From positions 3,475-67,474 of the forward strand of contig JBKQMG010000051.1 of assembly GCA_052146815.1 (NCBI GenBank): DNA of 64,000 bases, given 5' to 3'. Shown in pieces: positions 17,740 to 26,497 of the stretch. The notes beneath the pieces are model-generated. The model was not told the origin of the DNA, searched no databases, and worked only from the letters and a program-made list of their open reading frames with translations. Positions within the stretch are counted from its first letter, which is position 1; each line of letters begins with the position of its first letter. The position numbers and the translations under genes are program-made. The DNA comes from DATJZH01 sp052146815 (GTDB lineage: Bacteria; Actinomycetota; Actinomycetes; Streptosporangiales; Streptosporangiaceae).

Positions 17740-19602
17740 TCACCGGCCGGCGGCCGCCGCAGGCCAGAACGACGGCGTCTCGTGCAGCCGGCGATACGGG
17801 CCGCCGGAGCGCATCAGCTGCGCGTGCGTGCCGCGCTGCACGACCCGGCCCTGGTCCAGGACGATGATCTCGTCGACCTGGTCAAGTCCGGTCAGCTCGT
17901 GGGTGATGAACAGGGTGGACCGGCCCGCGGTGAGCGTGAGGAGGTCGGCGGTCAGGGCGGCGCGCGCCTCGGGATCGAGGTGCGCGGTGGGCTCGTCCAG
18001 AATCAGTACGGCCGGGTCGGCCAGCAGGGCCCTGGCCAGTGCGAGCCGCTGCCGCTCGCCGCCGGACATGGCGGCTCCGTGCGCGCCCACCGCGGTGTCC
18101 CAGCCGCGGGGCAGGGACTCGATCCAGGGCAGCAGCCGGGCCCGCGCGGCGGCCGCCGCCAGCTCCGCGTCGCTGGCCTGCGGGCGGGCCAGGCGCAGGT
18201 TGTCGCGGATGGCGGCGTCGAAGATGTGCGGGTCCTGGGGGCAGCCGCCGATCACTGTCCGCACGTCGTCGGCCGCGTAACTGGCCAGGTCCGCGCCATC
18301 GAGCCTGACGGTGCCACCGCAAGGATCGCGGAAGCGCAGCAGTACCGCGGCCGCCGTGGACTTGCCCGCTCCGCTCGGGCCGATCAGGGCCACCCGCCTG
18401 CCGGGCGGCAGGTCCAGGTCCAGCCCGTCCAGCGCCAGCGGCCCGCCGGGCTCGTACCGGACCTGCACGCCCGTCAGCCGCACGTGCACCGGACCGGCCG
18501 GCAGCGGCCGGGGATCCGCAGGCTCGGCGACCGGGTCCGGCGCGTCCTGGATCGCCGCGATGCGCCGGGCCGAGGCGCGCGCCGCGCCAAGCTGGAGGGC
18601 GGCGGCCGGCATGACGGTGACCGCCTCGAAGGAGGCCAGCGCCGTCAGGCTCAGCACCGCCAGCGGCACCCTGGTCAGGGTGCCGTGGCCGACGGCCGCC
18701 ACCCCGAGCACCAGCACCCCCCATACCGTCAGCCCGGTGAGCCCGGTGACCAGGCCGGCGCCGAGGCCCGTCGCCCCGGCCGTGCGCCTGGCCAGCCCGG
18801 TGAGCTTCGCGTCCGCCTCGTCGGCAGCAGCCAGAGCCGCGTCCTGCGCGCCGAACGCGTGCAGGTCAGCGGCCCCGGACAGCAGGTCGGTGATCGTCGC
18901 GCCAAGCTCGCCGCGGGCGGCCGCGGTGGCCCGCGCGGCCCGCCGCGAGGCGACCACGGCCAGCGCCGGCGCCGCGACCCCGGCCGCCAGCAGCCCGAGG
19001 GCCAGCACGCCGCCGGCCGGCGCCAGGATCAGCAGGCACGCGGTCACCGCCCCCGCGCCGACCAGCGCCGCCGCCAGCGGTGGTCCGATGCCGCGCAGGA
19101 ACAGGTCCTGGGTGGCGTCCACGTCACTGATCAGCGCGGCGAGCAGGCTGCCGGACCGGAACGCGGCCAGCCCGGCGGGCGCGAGCCGCTCCAGCCGCCG
19201 GTAGATCGCCACCTGGATGTCGGCCAGCACCCGGAAGGCGACATCGTGCGACGTCAGCCGCTCGAGATAGCGAGAGACTCCGCGGCCGATGCTGAAGGCG
19301 CGCACGGCCACGACCGCGACCGAGATGGCCAGGATGCTCGGGTGCTGCGACGCGCGGGCCAGCAGGAAACCGGACGTGGCGAGCAGGGCGACGCCGCAGC
19401 CGGTGGCGGCCGCGCCGGCCAGGACCGACAGTGCCAGCCGCCCGCGCAGCGGCCGGGCCAGCCAGAGCAGGCGCAGCAGCGGCCGGCGGCCGCCCGGCTC
19501 CGCCGACCCGCCGCGACGCCGGGGGCGCGCGACGCCAGCCATGCCCGCGCTGCTGATCTGGGAGCTGCTGGCCGGGGACCTGCTCACGGGTGCGCTGCTC
19601 AC
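17740..19602 (-). CDS. cydC: Thiol reductant ABC exporter subunit CydC
   Basis: One half of the heterodimeric CydDC exporter, which exports glutathione/cysteine-type thiols and is needed for cytochrome bd maturation. 620 residues. Six-helix membrane domain near residues 45-330 with the CydC-typical LLATSGFLLARASQHPSI and GRGVSRYLERLTSHDV stretches. C-terminal ATPase with Walker A GPSGAGKST, Q-loop GGCPQDPHIF, signature MSGGERQR, Walker B VLILDEPTAHLD and switch ITHE. GTG 19602 overlaps the cydD stop in GTGA, so the two are coupled. cydAB is about 36 kb away rather than adjacent. Confidence 0.93.
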   Translation of the reverse strand: MSSAPVSRSPASSSQISSAGMAGVARPRRRGGSAEPGGRRPLLRLLWLARPLRGRLALSVLAGAAATGCGVALLATSGFLLARASQHPSILAISVAVVAVRAFSIGRGVSRYLERLTSHDVAFRVLADIQVAIYRRLERLAPAGLAAFRSGSLLAALISDVDATQDLFLRGIGPPLAAALVGAGAVTACLLILAPAGGVLALGLLAAGVAAPALAVVASRRAARATAAARGELGATITDLLSGAADLHAFGAQDAALAAADEADAKLTGLARRTAGATGLGAGLVTGLTGLTVWGVLVLGVAAVGHGTLTRVPLAVLSLTALASFEAVTVMPAAALQLGAARASARRIAAIQDAPDPVAEPADPRPLPAGPVHVRLTGVQVRYEPGGPLALDGLDLDLPPGRRVALIGPSGAGKSTAAAVLLRFRDPCGGTVRLDGADLASYAADDVRTVIGGCPQDPHIFDAAIRDNLRLARPQASDAELAAAAARARLLPWIESLPRGWDTAVGAHGAAMSGGERQRLALARALLADPAVLILDEPTAHLDPEARAALTADLLTLTAGRSTLFITHELTGLDQVDEIIVLDQGRVVQRGTHAQLMRSGGPYRRLHETPSFWPAAAAGR

Positions 19603-21365
19603 GGGAGCACCCCCGCGCCGGTCCTGGCCGCCCTCGGGCGGCTCGCTGCCGGGGCCAGCACGCCATGGTCGAGGCTGAGCACCCGGCAGCCGCCGCCGGA
19701 CCAGCCCTCCCCGTGGCTGACCAGGATCAGGGTGCGGCCGGCCAGGGCGGTGTCAAGGGATGTCCCGATCAGCCGGGCGCTGGCCGGATCCAGATGTGCG
19801 GTCGGCTCGTCCAGCAGCAGCAGCGGCGCGTCCCGCAGGAACGCGCGGGCCAGCGCGATCCGCTGCCGCTGTCCTGCCGACAGCCGCAGGCCCCGCTCCC
19901 CCAGCGGCGTGTCATATCCGGCCGGCAGCGCCTCAATGAAGTCCGCGGCGCCGGCCAGCTGAGCCGCCCGGCGGACGGCGGCCAGGTCCGCGCCGGGCTG
20001 GCCGAGGCTGATGTTTTCTGCCGCGCTGCCGCTGAACAGGTAAGGCTGCTGCGGTACCCAGGCGATCTGGCGGCGCCACTGCTCGACATCGACGGCCGCC
20101 AGGTCATAGCCGGGCCGGCCGTCCGCAGCCGCGCCCCCGGTGGCTGCACCGCCTGCCGTGCCGCCGGCTTCGAGGGTGCCCGAGTCCGGTGCGACGAAGC
20201 GGAGCAGCAGGGCCAGCAGGGTGCTCTTGCCCGCGCCGCTCGGCCCGGTGAGGACGATCCGGTCGCCGGGCGCGATCGTGAGGCTGACGCGGTCAAGTGC
20301 CGGGCGCGGCCGGCCGGGATAGGCCGCGGTCACCTCGTTCAGCCTGATCTCGTCCGTCCGCAGGTCGGCGCCCCTGCTGCTGCGAGCGCCCCGGCCCGGC
20401 TGCTGCGGGCCGGGCACCGGCGTTTCCAGAATCTCGAAGACGCGCCCGGCCGCGGCGGCGCCTTCCATGCTCGCGTGGAACTGGGTGCCGACCGCGCGCA
20501 GCGGCAGGAACGCCTCCGGGGTCAGCAGCAGGACCAGCAGCGCCGTCTCATAGCCCAGGTGCCCGTACAGCAGCCGCAGCCCGACCTCGACCGCGACCAG
20601 CGCGGTGGCGACGGCGGCGGTCAGCTCCAGCACCAGCGACGAGAGAAACGCCACCCGGAGGGTGGACATGGTGGCCGACCGGTAGTCGCCGGCGACCCGG
20701 GCGATGACTCGCTCCTGCGTCCTGGCCCGGCCGAACACCTTGAGCGTGGGCAGCCCTTCGACCACGTCGAGGAAATGGCCGCCGAGGGTAGCCAGGAGCC
20801 GCCACTGGCGCTGCGTCTTGGCCTTGGTATGCCAGCCGACCAGCACGGCGAACAGCGGGATCAGCGGCAGCGTCGCGGCGATGATCACCGCTGAGAGCCA
20901 GTCGGCCACCGCGACCCTGACCAGGACCGCGACCGGCACCAGCACGGCCAGGGCGAGCTGCGGCAGGTAGCGGGCGAAGTACGAGTCCAGCCCGTCCAGG
21001 CCCCTGGTGCTCAGCGTGGCGATCTCGCCGGCCCGCTGGCCGCCGAGCCAGGCGGGGCCCAGCCGCAGCGACCGGGCGGTCAGGGCGCGCCGCAGCTGGG
21101 ACTTGACCGCCGCGGCGGCCCGCAGCGCCGTCACCTCCCCGCCGTAGCTGACCGCCGCCCGGGCGGCCACCACGGCCAGCAGCACCGCCAGCGTCCCCGG
21201 CAGGGCTGCCATGTCGCCGCGGGCAGCGCCCGCCAGCAGCCGGGCGAGCAGGCCGGCCTGGGCCAGGATCAGCAGGGTCGCGGTGACGCCGAGCACGACG
21301 GTGACGACCAGGTAGCCGCGGGCGGCCCTGGCATAACGCAGCAGCCGCGGATCAACCGGTCGCAC
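19599..21365 (-). CDS. cydD: Thiol reductant ABC exporter subunit CydD
   Basis: Partner of CydC, 588 residues. The membrane domain spans about residues 20-300 and includes LSTRGLDGLDSYFARYLPQL, KAKTQRQWRLLATLGGHFLDV and LPTLKVFGRA, all typical of CydD. Beyond about 340 the ATPase has Walker A GPSGAGKST, an insertion of Gly/Ala-rich residues, Q-loop WVPQQPYLFSG, signature LSAGQRQR (the usual CydD variant), Walker B LLLLDEPTAHLD and switch VSHG. It starts 42 bases after the small DUF6458 gene, on the same strand, so box D upstream of that gene probably controls DUF6458-cydD-cydC as one unit. Confidence 0.93.
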   Translation of the reverse strand: MRPVDPRLLRYARAARGYLVVTVVLGVTATLLILAQAGLLARLLAGAARGDMAALPGTLAVLLAVVAARAAVSYGGEVTALRAAAAVKSQLRRALTARSLRLGPAWLGGQRAGEIATLSTRGLDGLDSYFARYLPQLALAVLVPVAVLVRVAVADWLSAVIIAATLPLIPLFAVLVGWHTKAKTQRQWRLLATLGGHFLDVVEGLPTLKVFGRARTQERVIARVAGDYRSATMSTLRVAFLSSLVLELTAAVATALVAVEVGLRLLYGHLGYETALLVLLLTPEAFLPLRAVGTQFHASMEGAAAAGRVFEILETPVPGPQQPGRGARSSRGADLRTDEIRLNEVTAAYPGRPRPALDRVSLTIAPGDRIVLTGPSGAGKSTLLALLLRFVAPDSGTLEAGGTAGGAATGGAAADGRPGYDLAAVDVEQWRRQIAWVPQQPYLFSGSAAENISLGQPGADLAAVRRAAQLAGAADFIEALPAGYDTPLGERGLRLSAGQRQRIALARAFLRDAPLLLLDEPTAHLDPASARLIGTSLDTALAGRTLILVSHGEGWSGGGCRVLSLDHGVLAPAASRPRAARTGAGVLP

Positions 21366-21407
21366 GGCCGATCCCGGCCGGTGTCCGGCTCGCTCGGCCG
21401 GCCCAGA

Positions 21408-21632
21408 TCAAGTCGGCGGCTCGACGTACCGGCGCTGCTCGTACACCTGCGCGGATGCGCGAGACCTGCGCCGCATGACCAGCACGACCACCGAGACCGC
21501 CAGCCCGGCCGCGCCGCCGATCATCAGGATGACGCCGATGGCCTGCAGGTTGACGTACTTGGGCTGCCAGCTCACCGCAAACCGCAAAATGGCGCCAATG
21601 ATGATCAGCGCGGTGCTCCCGCCGATGCTCAT
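21408..21632 (-). CDS. DUF6458-like small two-helix membrane protein (copy 1)
   Basis: Unknown-function protein of 74 residues. MSIGGSTALIIIGAILRFAVSW starts a first membrane helix, a second covers AIGVILMIGGAAGLAVSVVVLV, and a basic tail ends in YEQRRYVEPPT. A paralogue of identical length is at 42127-42351. Start ATG 21632 is chosen by comparison with that paralogue and because it lies 34 bases from box D, the same distance as in other box-linked genes. Longer frames to 22043 are shadows of the divergent gene. It probably leads the cydDC operon. Confidence 0.8.
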   Translation of the reverse strand: MSIGGSTALIIIGAILRFAVSWQPKYVNLQAIGVILMIGGAAGLAVSVVVLVMRRRSRASAQVYEQRRYVEPPT

Positions 21633-21666
21633 AACGCCGAGCATGGAGCCAGAGCGCACCGAATGA

Positions 21667-21685
21667 TTCACCCCGGCAGGGTGAA
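21667..21685. promoter_or_regulatory. Palindrome box D, divergent, upstream of DUF6458-cydDC
   Basis: TTCACCC-CGGCA-GGGTGAA, the cleanest 19-nt copy, with perfect 7-base arms. On the minus strand CATGCT follows after 21 nt (21645-21640) and the DUF6458 start after 34 nt. On the plus strand GAGCGT follows after 22 nt (21708-21713), toward the gene at 21796. It could serve both directions. Confidence 0.75.
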
Positions 21686-21795
21686 GTGCGAGCCGGCTCG
21701 CGTGAGAGAGCGTGAACGAATCCAAAGACGAGAACCTGGCCTGGCCGCAGCCCGCGACGGCGCCGGTTACGGCACGAATCTGCAGGAGGTAGCCG

Positions 21796-23169
21796 TTGTC
21801 TGACGCCGGCAGCGAGGCGGGGTCTGCAAACGGAGGCCCGGCCCCCACCGCAGATGAACGAGCCGAGCTCGCGCGCCAGCAAGCGGAACTCGACCGCCTC
21901 CGGGCCGAGGTGACCGAATTGCGCACCGAGAAGGCCAAGCCGCCGCGGCGGCACTTCGGCTGGCGGGCGCCGCTCGCCACGATTCTCATCGTGCTCGGCT
22001 GCCTGCTTGCCCCGGTGTCAGTCATGGCGGTCTGGACGGCCAATCAGGTCTCGGACACCAGCCGCTACGTCGCCAACGTGGAGCCGCTGGTCCACAATCC
22101 GGCGATTCAGAATGCCCTCACAGACAAGATCTCGACGGAGATCACCACCCATCTCAACGTCACCAGTTACGCCGATCAGGCCGCTGGACTCATCTCGGCC
22201 AAGGGACTGCCGCGCGTCGGCGCGCTGCTCAAGACCTTCGCGCCGTCGATCGCCGGCGCGGTCGCCGGATTCATTCACGGCCAGGTGCACAAAATCGTAA
22301 CGGGACCCCGGTTCGCCACCCTCTGGGTCCAGGCCAACACCGTGGTGCACAAGATCCTGGTCAAGGCGCTGTCCGGGCAGGGCGGCAGCTCCGTCAGCAT
22401 CAGCAACGGCCAGGTGGTCCTGAGCCTGGGACCGTTCATCAACGTCGTCAAGCAGGACCTGATCAAACGCGGCTTCACGATTGTCAGCAAGATCCCGGCC
22501 ATTAACCCGACGATCGCCCTGTTCTCGGCCAAATACCTGGTCAAAGCCCAGACCGGGTACCGGCTGATCAACGACCTCAAGATCGTGCTGCCGATCCTGG
22601 CCCTGCTCCTGCTCGCGCTGGGCGTCTACGTCGCCCGCGGCCACCGGCGCGCCCTGATCGGCGCCGGCCTCGGCCTCGCCGCCTCGATGCTGGTGCTCGG
22701 GGCCGGGCTGCTGATCTTCCGCGGCGTCTACCTCAACAGCGTGCCGAACAACGTGCTGCCCGCTGATGCCGCCGCCGCCATGTTCGACACGCTGGTCCGG
22801 TTCATCAAGGAAGGGCTGCGCACGCTCCTGGTGGTGGGCCTGGTCGTCGCCGCCGGCGCGTTCCTGACCGGGCCATCGATCACCGCGGTCCGGATCCGGC
22901 GGGCCTTCGCGGACGGCCTGGCCTGGATCCGCCGGGGCGGAGAGCGTCACGGCGTGGCCGCAGGCCCCGTCGGCACCTGGACCTACGCGCACCGCAAGGT
23001 GCTGCGCATCAGCGCAGTGGCGCTGGCCGCGCTGATCTTCGTCTTCTGGGGCCAGCCCACCGCGGCCGTCGTCATCGTGCTGGTCATCTTGCTGCTGGTG
23101 GTCCTCGGGCTGATCGAGCTGATCGGCAGCAGGCCGCCTGCCGCGCCGCCGGTCGCGGGCCAGTCATGA
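21796..23169 (+). CDS. Conserved membrane protein of unknown function
   Basis: 457 residues starting at TTG 21796, with an ideal AGGAGGT 5 bases upstream, so the rare start is well supported. Residues 20-48 form a short Glu/Arg/Leu-rich coiled-coil-like segment. A membrane helix follows (about 57-80, ATILIVLGCLLAPVSVMAVW), then a large external domain with SDTSRYVANVEPLVHNPAIQNALTD and two hydrophobic helices near 255-315. A third lies near 345-365 and two more near 408-450. The VANVEPLV region is widespread in actinobacterial membrane proteins, but I know no function. It diverges from DUF6458-cydDC over box D and is followed closely by a GAP-family gene. Confidence 0.75.
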   Translation: MSDAGSEAGSANGGPAPTADERAELARQQAELDRLRAEVTELRTEKAKPPRRHFGWRAPLATILIVLGCLLAPVSVMAVWTANQVSDTSRYVANVEPLVHNPAIQNALTDKISTEITTHLNVTSYADQAAGLISAKGLPRVGALLKTFAPSIAGAVAGFIHGQVHKIVTGPRFATLWVQANTVVHKILVKALSGQGGSSVSISNGQVVLSLGPFINVVKQDLIKRGFTIVSKIPAINPTIALFSAKYLVKAQTGYRLINDLKIVLPILALLLLALGVYVARGHRRALIGAGLGLAASMLVLGAGLLIFRGVYLNSVPNNVLPADAAAAMFDTLVRFIKEGLRTLLVVGLVVAAGAFLTGPSITAVRIRRAFADGLAWIRRGGERHGVAAGPVGTWTYAHRKVLRISAVALAALIFVFWGQPTAAVVIVLVILLLVVLGLIELIGSRPPAAPPVAGQS

Positions 23170-23207
23170 CCGGCACGCTGACCTTCGACGGCCGGTAGGC
23201 CAACCCG

Positions 23208-23870
23208 GTGATCCTGCAGGCGGCCGGACTAGCTCTGCTGGCGGCGCTGTCCCCCACGGCATTGCTGGTGGCCGCCGTCTACCTCGGCTCGGCCCGGCCG
23301 CGCCTCGTCGGCGCCTTCTACCTGGCCGGCGCCACCCTGATGAGCCTGGTCATGGGCCTGGTGGTGCTGGCGATCCTGCGCAACAGCGGCCTGAGCCTGC
23401 CCGCCCAGCACTCGCCGCGGTACGGCCTGCGCCTGGGGCTCGGCGTCGTGATGCTCGCGGCGGGCATCTTTCTCGCCCGGCGCAAGCCGAGGATGCCCGA
23501 TCCGGACAAGGCGAACAAGGGCCTGGTATCCAGGATGATCGCCAATCCGGCACCGCGCAGCGCGTTCGCCGTCGGACTGCTTATTTTTGCCCCCGGCGTC
23601 ACCTTCATCGCCGCGCTGCAGGTGATCGCCACGTCGAAGGCCAGCCTCGAATCCACCGCGATTGCGATCATCGTGGTGGTGGTCATCAACGTAATGCTCG
23701 TCTGGCTGCCCCTGATCCTGCACCTGGTGGCGCCCGGCTTAACGACACGGCAGCTCACGGCCTTCAACAGCTGGCTGCGCGCGAACGGGAACAAGATACT
23801 CATCGGCGTGCTCGTCGTCGGCGGCGCGATCATGGTCGGCAACGGCATCTTCGGGCTCGCCGGCGGCTGA
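23208..23870 (+). CDS. GAP-family (Sap/LysE-like) membrane transporter
   Basis: About 220 residues from GTG 23208, six predicted membrane helices. The N-terminal helix ILQAAGLALLAALSPTALLVAAVYL and the basic loop RRKPRMPDPDKANKG before helix 4 are typical of the GAP (sulfolipid-addressing-protein-like) branch of the LysE superfamily. Proposed roles in that family are small-molecule or lipid export. It is 38 bases after the upstream membrane-protein gene, so probably co-transcribed with it. A second GAP member is at 36881. Substrate unknown. Confidence 0.75.
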   Translation: MILQAAGLALLAALSPTALLVAAVYLGSARPRLVGAFYLAGATLMSLVMGLVVLAILRNSGLSLPAQHSPRYGLRLGLGVVMLAAGIFLARRKPRMPDPDKANKGLVSRMIANPAPRSAFAVGLLIFAPGVTFIAALQVIATSKASLESTAIAIIVVVVINVMLVWLPLILHLVAPGLTTRQLTAFNSWLRANGNKILIGVLVVGGAIMVGNGIFGLAGG

Positions 23871-23917
23871 CGGCGCTGCGCACACGCCACGGCCAGTGCG
23901 CCCGGCGCGGGGCCGGC

Positions 23918-23936
23918 ATCACCCGCGCAGGATGAT
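23918..23936 (+). promoter_or_regulatory. Palindrome box E upstream of the DVN-repeat gene
   Basis: ATCACCC-GCGCA-GGATGAT, 19 nt. AATACT follows after 21 nt (23958-23963) and the GTG start of the next gene exactly 34 nt after the box. The implied transcript is nearly leaderless. Confidence 0.7.
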
Positions 23937-23970
23937 TCTCACGATGCTGGCGTGATCAATACTCGAAGTC

Positions 23971-24762
23971 GTGGACCCACGTGACCGGCTGCGCAGGCGC
24001 ATGACCGACCCGTTAGAGTCACTCGCCCAGCGCGTGGCCGAGCGCGTCATCGACCTGGTCGTCGAAGTCCTGGATGTCAACGCCCTCATGGCGCGGGTCG
24101 ACCTCAACGCGGTGCTGGACCGGGTCGACATCGCCAGGATCGCCCCGCGGGTCCAGGTCATGCCGCTCGTGCAGCAGGTCGACATCGACGACGTGCTGCG
24201 GAAAGTGGACGTCAACGCCGTGCTGGACCGAGTGGACATCGACCCGCTGCTCGAGCGGGTCGACGTCAACGCCCTGATCAGCCGGGTCGACGTCAACGCC
24301 CTGATCGACCGCGTCGAAGTGGACCAGCTGCTGGACCGGGTGGACGTGGACCGGCTGCTGGACCGGGTAGACGTCAACCGCGTGCTGGACCGGGCCGACG
24401 TGAACGCCCTGCTGGCCCGGGTGGACGTCAACGTGCTGCTCGCGCACGTGGACGTGAACGACTTCGTGCAGCGCCTGGACATCGACGGGCTGGTCGAGCA
24501 GACCGACCTCGGCGCCGTCATCGCCCGGTCGTCGGGCGGAGTGGCGAGCGAGGCGCTGGACTCCGCGCGCAGCCAGGCGGTCGGGCTGGATCAGTTCATC
24601 GACCGCTGGGTGCAGCGCGGCCTGCGGCGCAGGCAGCCCGGACCTGCCGGGCCTGCCGGGGCGGCCATACCGGCGGAGCTCAATGGCCACCCGCAGCCCC
24701 CCGGCCCTGCGGACGCCTCCCCGCAGCCGCCGGCTGCCGTGGACGGCCCGGCCGCGCCATGA
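23971..24762 (+). CDS. Nonapeptide (VDVNxLLxR) repeat protein of unknown function
   Basis: 263 residues from GTG 23971 (ATG 24001 is an alternative). After a basic N-terminus (about 1-32), residues 33-185 are 17 uninterrupted 9-residue repeats, consensus RVDVNALLD, with no insertion. A segment SSGGVASEALDSARSQAVGLDQFIDRWVQRGLRRR follows, then a Pro/Ala-rich tail. There is no signal peptide or membrane helix. The periodic hydrophobic and acidic pattern suggests a regular solenoid or a long amphipathic structure, possibly at the membrane. It overlaps the RDD membrane-protein gene by ATGA, so the two products probably act together. I recognise no function. Confidence 0.8.
   Translation: MDPRDRLRRRMTDPLESLAQRVAERVIDLVVEVLDVNALMARVDLNAVLDRVDIARIAPRVQVMPLVQQVDIDDVLRKVDVNAVLDRVDIDPLLERVDVNALISRVDVNALIDRVEVDQLLDRVDVDRLLDRVDVNRVLDRADVNALLARVDVNVLLAHVDVNDFVQRLDIDGLVEQTDLGAVIARSSGGVASEALDSARSQAVGLDQFIDRWVQRGLRRRQPGPAGPAGAAIPAELNGHPQPPGPADASPQPPAAVDGPAAP
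24067..24525 (+). repeat. 17 tandem 27-bp (9-codon) repeats inside the DVN-repeat gene
   Basis: Seventeen in-frame 27-bp units encode the nonapeptide. Some neighbouring units are nearly identical in DNA, for example the two units around 24255-24310, which both encode VDVNALI. This points to growth by recent unit duplication. Others are diverged in codons but keep the residue pattern, which suggests selection on the protein. Confidence 0.85.
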
Positions 24763-25496
24763 GCGCCCGCTCCCAGCTGGCGGACGTGGTCTCCGCGCAG
24801 GGACACTACGCCGGCGCGGTATCCCGGCTCCTGGCCTACCTGATTGACGCCGCGGTCAGTACTGCCCTGTTCGCCCTCGGCCTCGGCGCCACCTCGCTGG
24901 CGGTGCAGGTCATCACCGGCCACTCGGTGCACTGGACGCGCGCCAACATTGCCGTGGCCATCATCTTCGCGTTGTGGGAGTTCTTCTACTTCGGCTACTC
25001 GTGGGCAGCAAGCGGCCGGACCTTCGGCATGGCCGTGCTCGGCGTGCGCGTGGTCGCCGTGGACGGCACGGCCCTCGCGCCCTGGCGGGGCGCGCTGCGT
25101 GCGCTGGTGTTCCCGCTCAGCTTCCTGCTCTTCGGCCTCGGCTTCCTCGGCATCCTCGTGCAGCGTGAGCACCGTGCGCTGCACGATCTCATCGCCGGCA
25201 GCGTCGTCATTTATGCCTGGGACGCCCGCGCCGCTCGGCTGCGGTTCCTCGCCCGGGAAGCGGAAGTCAGCGCCGGCACGACCGCGGAGGGCCCCGCGAC
25301 CGGCGGCGTGATGGCAGCGCCCGGCCCGGCCGCCGCGCCGCTGCTCGCGGATCCCGGACCGGCCGGCCTGGACAGCCCGGTCATCGGCAACGGCAGCGCC
25401 GGCGGCGTCGCCGCGGCCGCGGATCCAGGGGGTGAAGTGACGGCACGACCATCCGCCACGGGTGACGCGCCGCACGACGCCGAGCGCGACAGTTGA
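24759..25496 (+). CDS. RDD-family membrane protein
   Basis: 245 residues; ATG overlaps the upstream repeat-protein gene in ATGA. The RDD domain covers about residues 15-160: YAGAVSRLLAYLIDAAVSTALF gives the Arg and Asp-containing first helix, with further helices at IAVAIIFALWEFFYFGYSW and LVFPLSFLLFGLGFLGILV. RTFGMAVLGVRVV and the closing REHRALHDLIAGSVVIY are classic RDD sequence. The C-terminal 80 residues are Ala/Gly/Pro-rich. RDD proteins are poorly understood, and some act in ion or osmotic stress. Likely an operon with the repeat protein under box E. Confidence 0.85.
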   Translation: MSARSQLADVVSAQGHYAGAVSRLLAYLIDAAVSTALFALGLGATSLAVQVITGHSVHWTRANIAVAIIFALWEFFYFGYSWAASGRTFGMAVLGVRVVAVDGTALAPWRGALRALVFPLSFLLFGLGFLGILVQREHRALHDLIAGSVVIYAWDARAARLRFLAREAEVSAGTTAEGPATGGVMAAPGPAAAPLLADPGPAGLDSPVIGNGSAGGVAAAADPGGEVTARPSATGDAPHDAERDS

Positions 25497-25503
25497 ACAC
25501 GGC

Positions 25504-25522
25504 GGTGGCTGAGCCAGCCACC
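25504..25522 (+). terminator. Hairpin after RDD gene
   Basis: GGTGGCTG-AGC-CAGCCACC: perfect 8-bp stem, 3-nt loop, followed by CCCTTTGAG. Possible weak terminator or attenuator between the RDD and CMD-family genes. Confidence 0.5.
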
Positions 25523-25553
25523 CCTTTGAGCCTGACCTGAAGGAGCCTGAATC

Positions 25554-25913
25554 ATGACCACACCCGTCAAGGCCGACGTCGACGCCGCGACCCGGGACGC
25601 GCTGGCCGGCCTGGCCATCGGCGACCTCGCGGTCCTGGAGGAAGTGCTGGCATTCCGGGACACCGAGCAGGAGAAGACCGGCCTGGATGCGCGCACCTTC
25701 TCGCTCGTCAAGATTGCCGCCCTGATCGCACTGGACGCCCCGCCGGCGTCTTATCTGTGGCAGGTCGCGAACGCGCTGGACTCCGGTGCCACGCCGCAGG
25801 ACCTGATCGGCGTGCTGCGCGCGGTCGCCCCCCAGGTGGGCGGGCCCCGGGCCATGGCGGCGGCGCCCGAGCTGATGCTGGCTCTCGGGCTCGAGCTGCC
25901 CGACGACGTCTAG
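25554..25913 (+). CDS. Carboxymuconolactone decarboxylase-like (AhpD superfamily) protein without CxxC
   Basis: 119 residues; ATG with GAAGGAG upstream. The segment LDARTFSLVKIAALIALDAPPASYLW and the helix VTPQDLIGVL-like GATPQDLIGVLRAVAP resemble small CMD-family proteins. There is no cysteine, so the CxxC redox pair of AhpD is absent and peroxidase activity is not expected. All-helical and cytoplasmic. Its place between RDD and SHOCT genes suggests a shared stress unit. Family assignment is by eye. Confidence 0.7.
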   Translation: MTTPVKADVDAATRDALAGLAIGDLAVLEEVLAFRDTEQEKTGLDARTFSLVKIAALIALDAPPASYLWQVANALDSGATPQDLIGVLRAVAPQVGGPRAMAAAPELMLALGLELPDDV

Positions 25914-25929
25914 CACCAGGCACGCATGG

Positions 25930-25950
25930 CGCCCGGCGGCGCGCCGGGCG
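25930..25950. terminator. GC hairpin between CMD-like and SHOCT genes
   Basis: Perfect 9-bp arms CGCCCGGCG and CGCCGGGCG around a GCG loop, 17 bases after the CMD-like stop. Possible terminator. The downstream SHOCT gene has its own strong ribosome site. Confidence 0.45.
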
Positions 25951-25989
25951 AGTCCGCAGGACCACAGGGTCGAATTTCAGGAGGAACAG

Positions 25990-26274
25990 ATGCTGATGCG
26001 GCGACGCCCGCTGATGCGCGCGGCCGTGGTGGGCGGCGGCGCGTACATGGTGGGCAAGAGCGCGGCGCGACGATCAGATGCGCAGTCGCAGGCTGAAGAC
26101 GACCAGAACCAGCGCATCGACAACCTCGAGCAGCAGCAGGCGCCACAGCAGGCGGCCGCTCCCGCGGCGGGACCTTCCCTGCTGGATCAGCTGAACCAGC
26201 TCGACGCCCTGCATCAGCAGGGCTCCCTGACCGACAACGAATTCGCCGCCGCCAAGGCTAAGCTGCTCGGCTAG
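25990..26274 (+). CDS. SHOCT-domain small protein
   Basis: 94 residues; ATG after an ideal AGGAGGAACAG. Residues 1-28 are basic with a short hydrophobic glycine-rich stretch (RAAVVGGGAYMVG), possibly membrane-associated. The middle is Gln/Asp-rich. The C-terminal SLLDQLNQLDALHQQGSLTDNEFAAAKAKLLG is a SHOCT domain, the short helical module found at the ends of many bacterial membrane proteins and thought to mediate oligomerisation. Function unknown. Confidence 0.8.
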   Translation: MLMRRRPLMRAAVVGGGAYMVGKSAARRSDAQSQAEDDQNQRIDNLEQQQAPQQAAAPAAGPSLLDQLNQLDALHQQGSLTDNEFAAAKAKLLG

Positions 26275-26497
26275 TTCGGGCCCGCTGGCATCAGCGCCCG
26301 GCGGCGCCGCTGCCAGCGCCGGCATGCGACCGTCCTCGCCCGGTCCCCACGGGGACGCGGGGCGCGGTCGGATGCTGGCGCCCGCCGTTGCAGCGCGAAA
26401 GGCGGGCAGCACGAAATCCGGCACTTCAGCCGGCCTCGACCAAGTCGACGCATCGCGGGAGCCGGCCCCGGCTGCCGGGCACACGAAGGAGCGCAGG

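Noticed and set aside
24067..24525. 27-bp repeats as a CRISPR array or minisatellite outside genes
   Set aside because: The repeats are adjacent without spacers, stay in frame, and the encoded pattern is conserved where the DNA is not.
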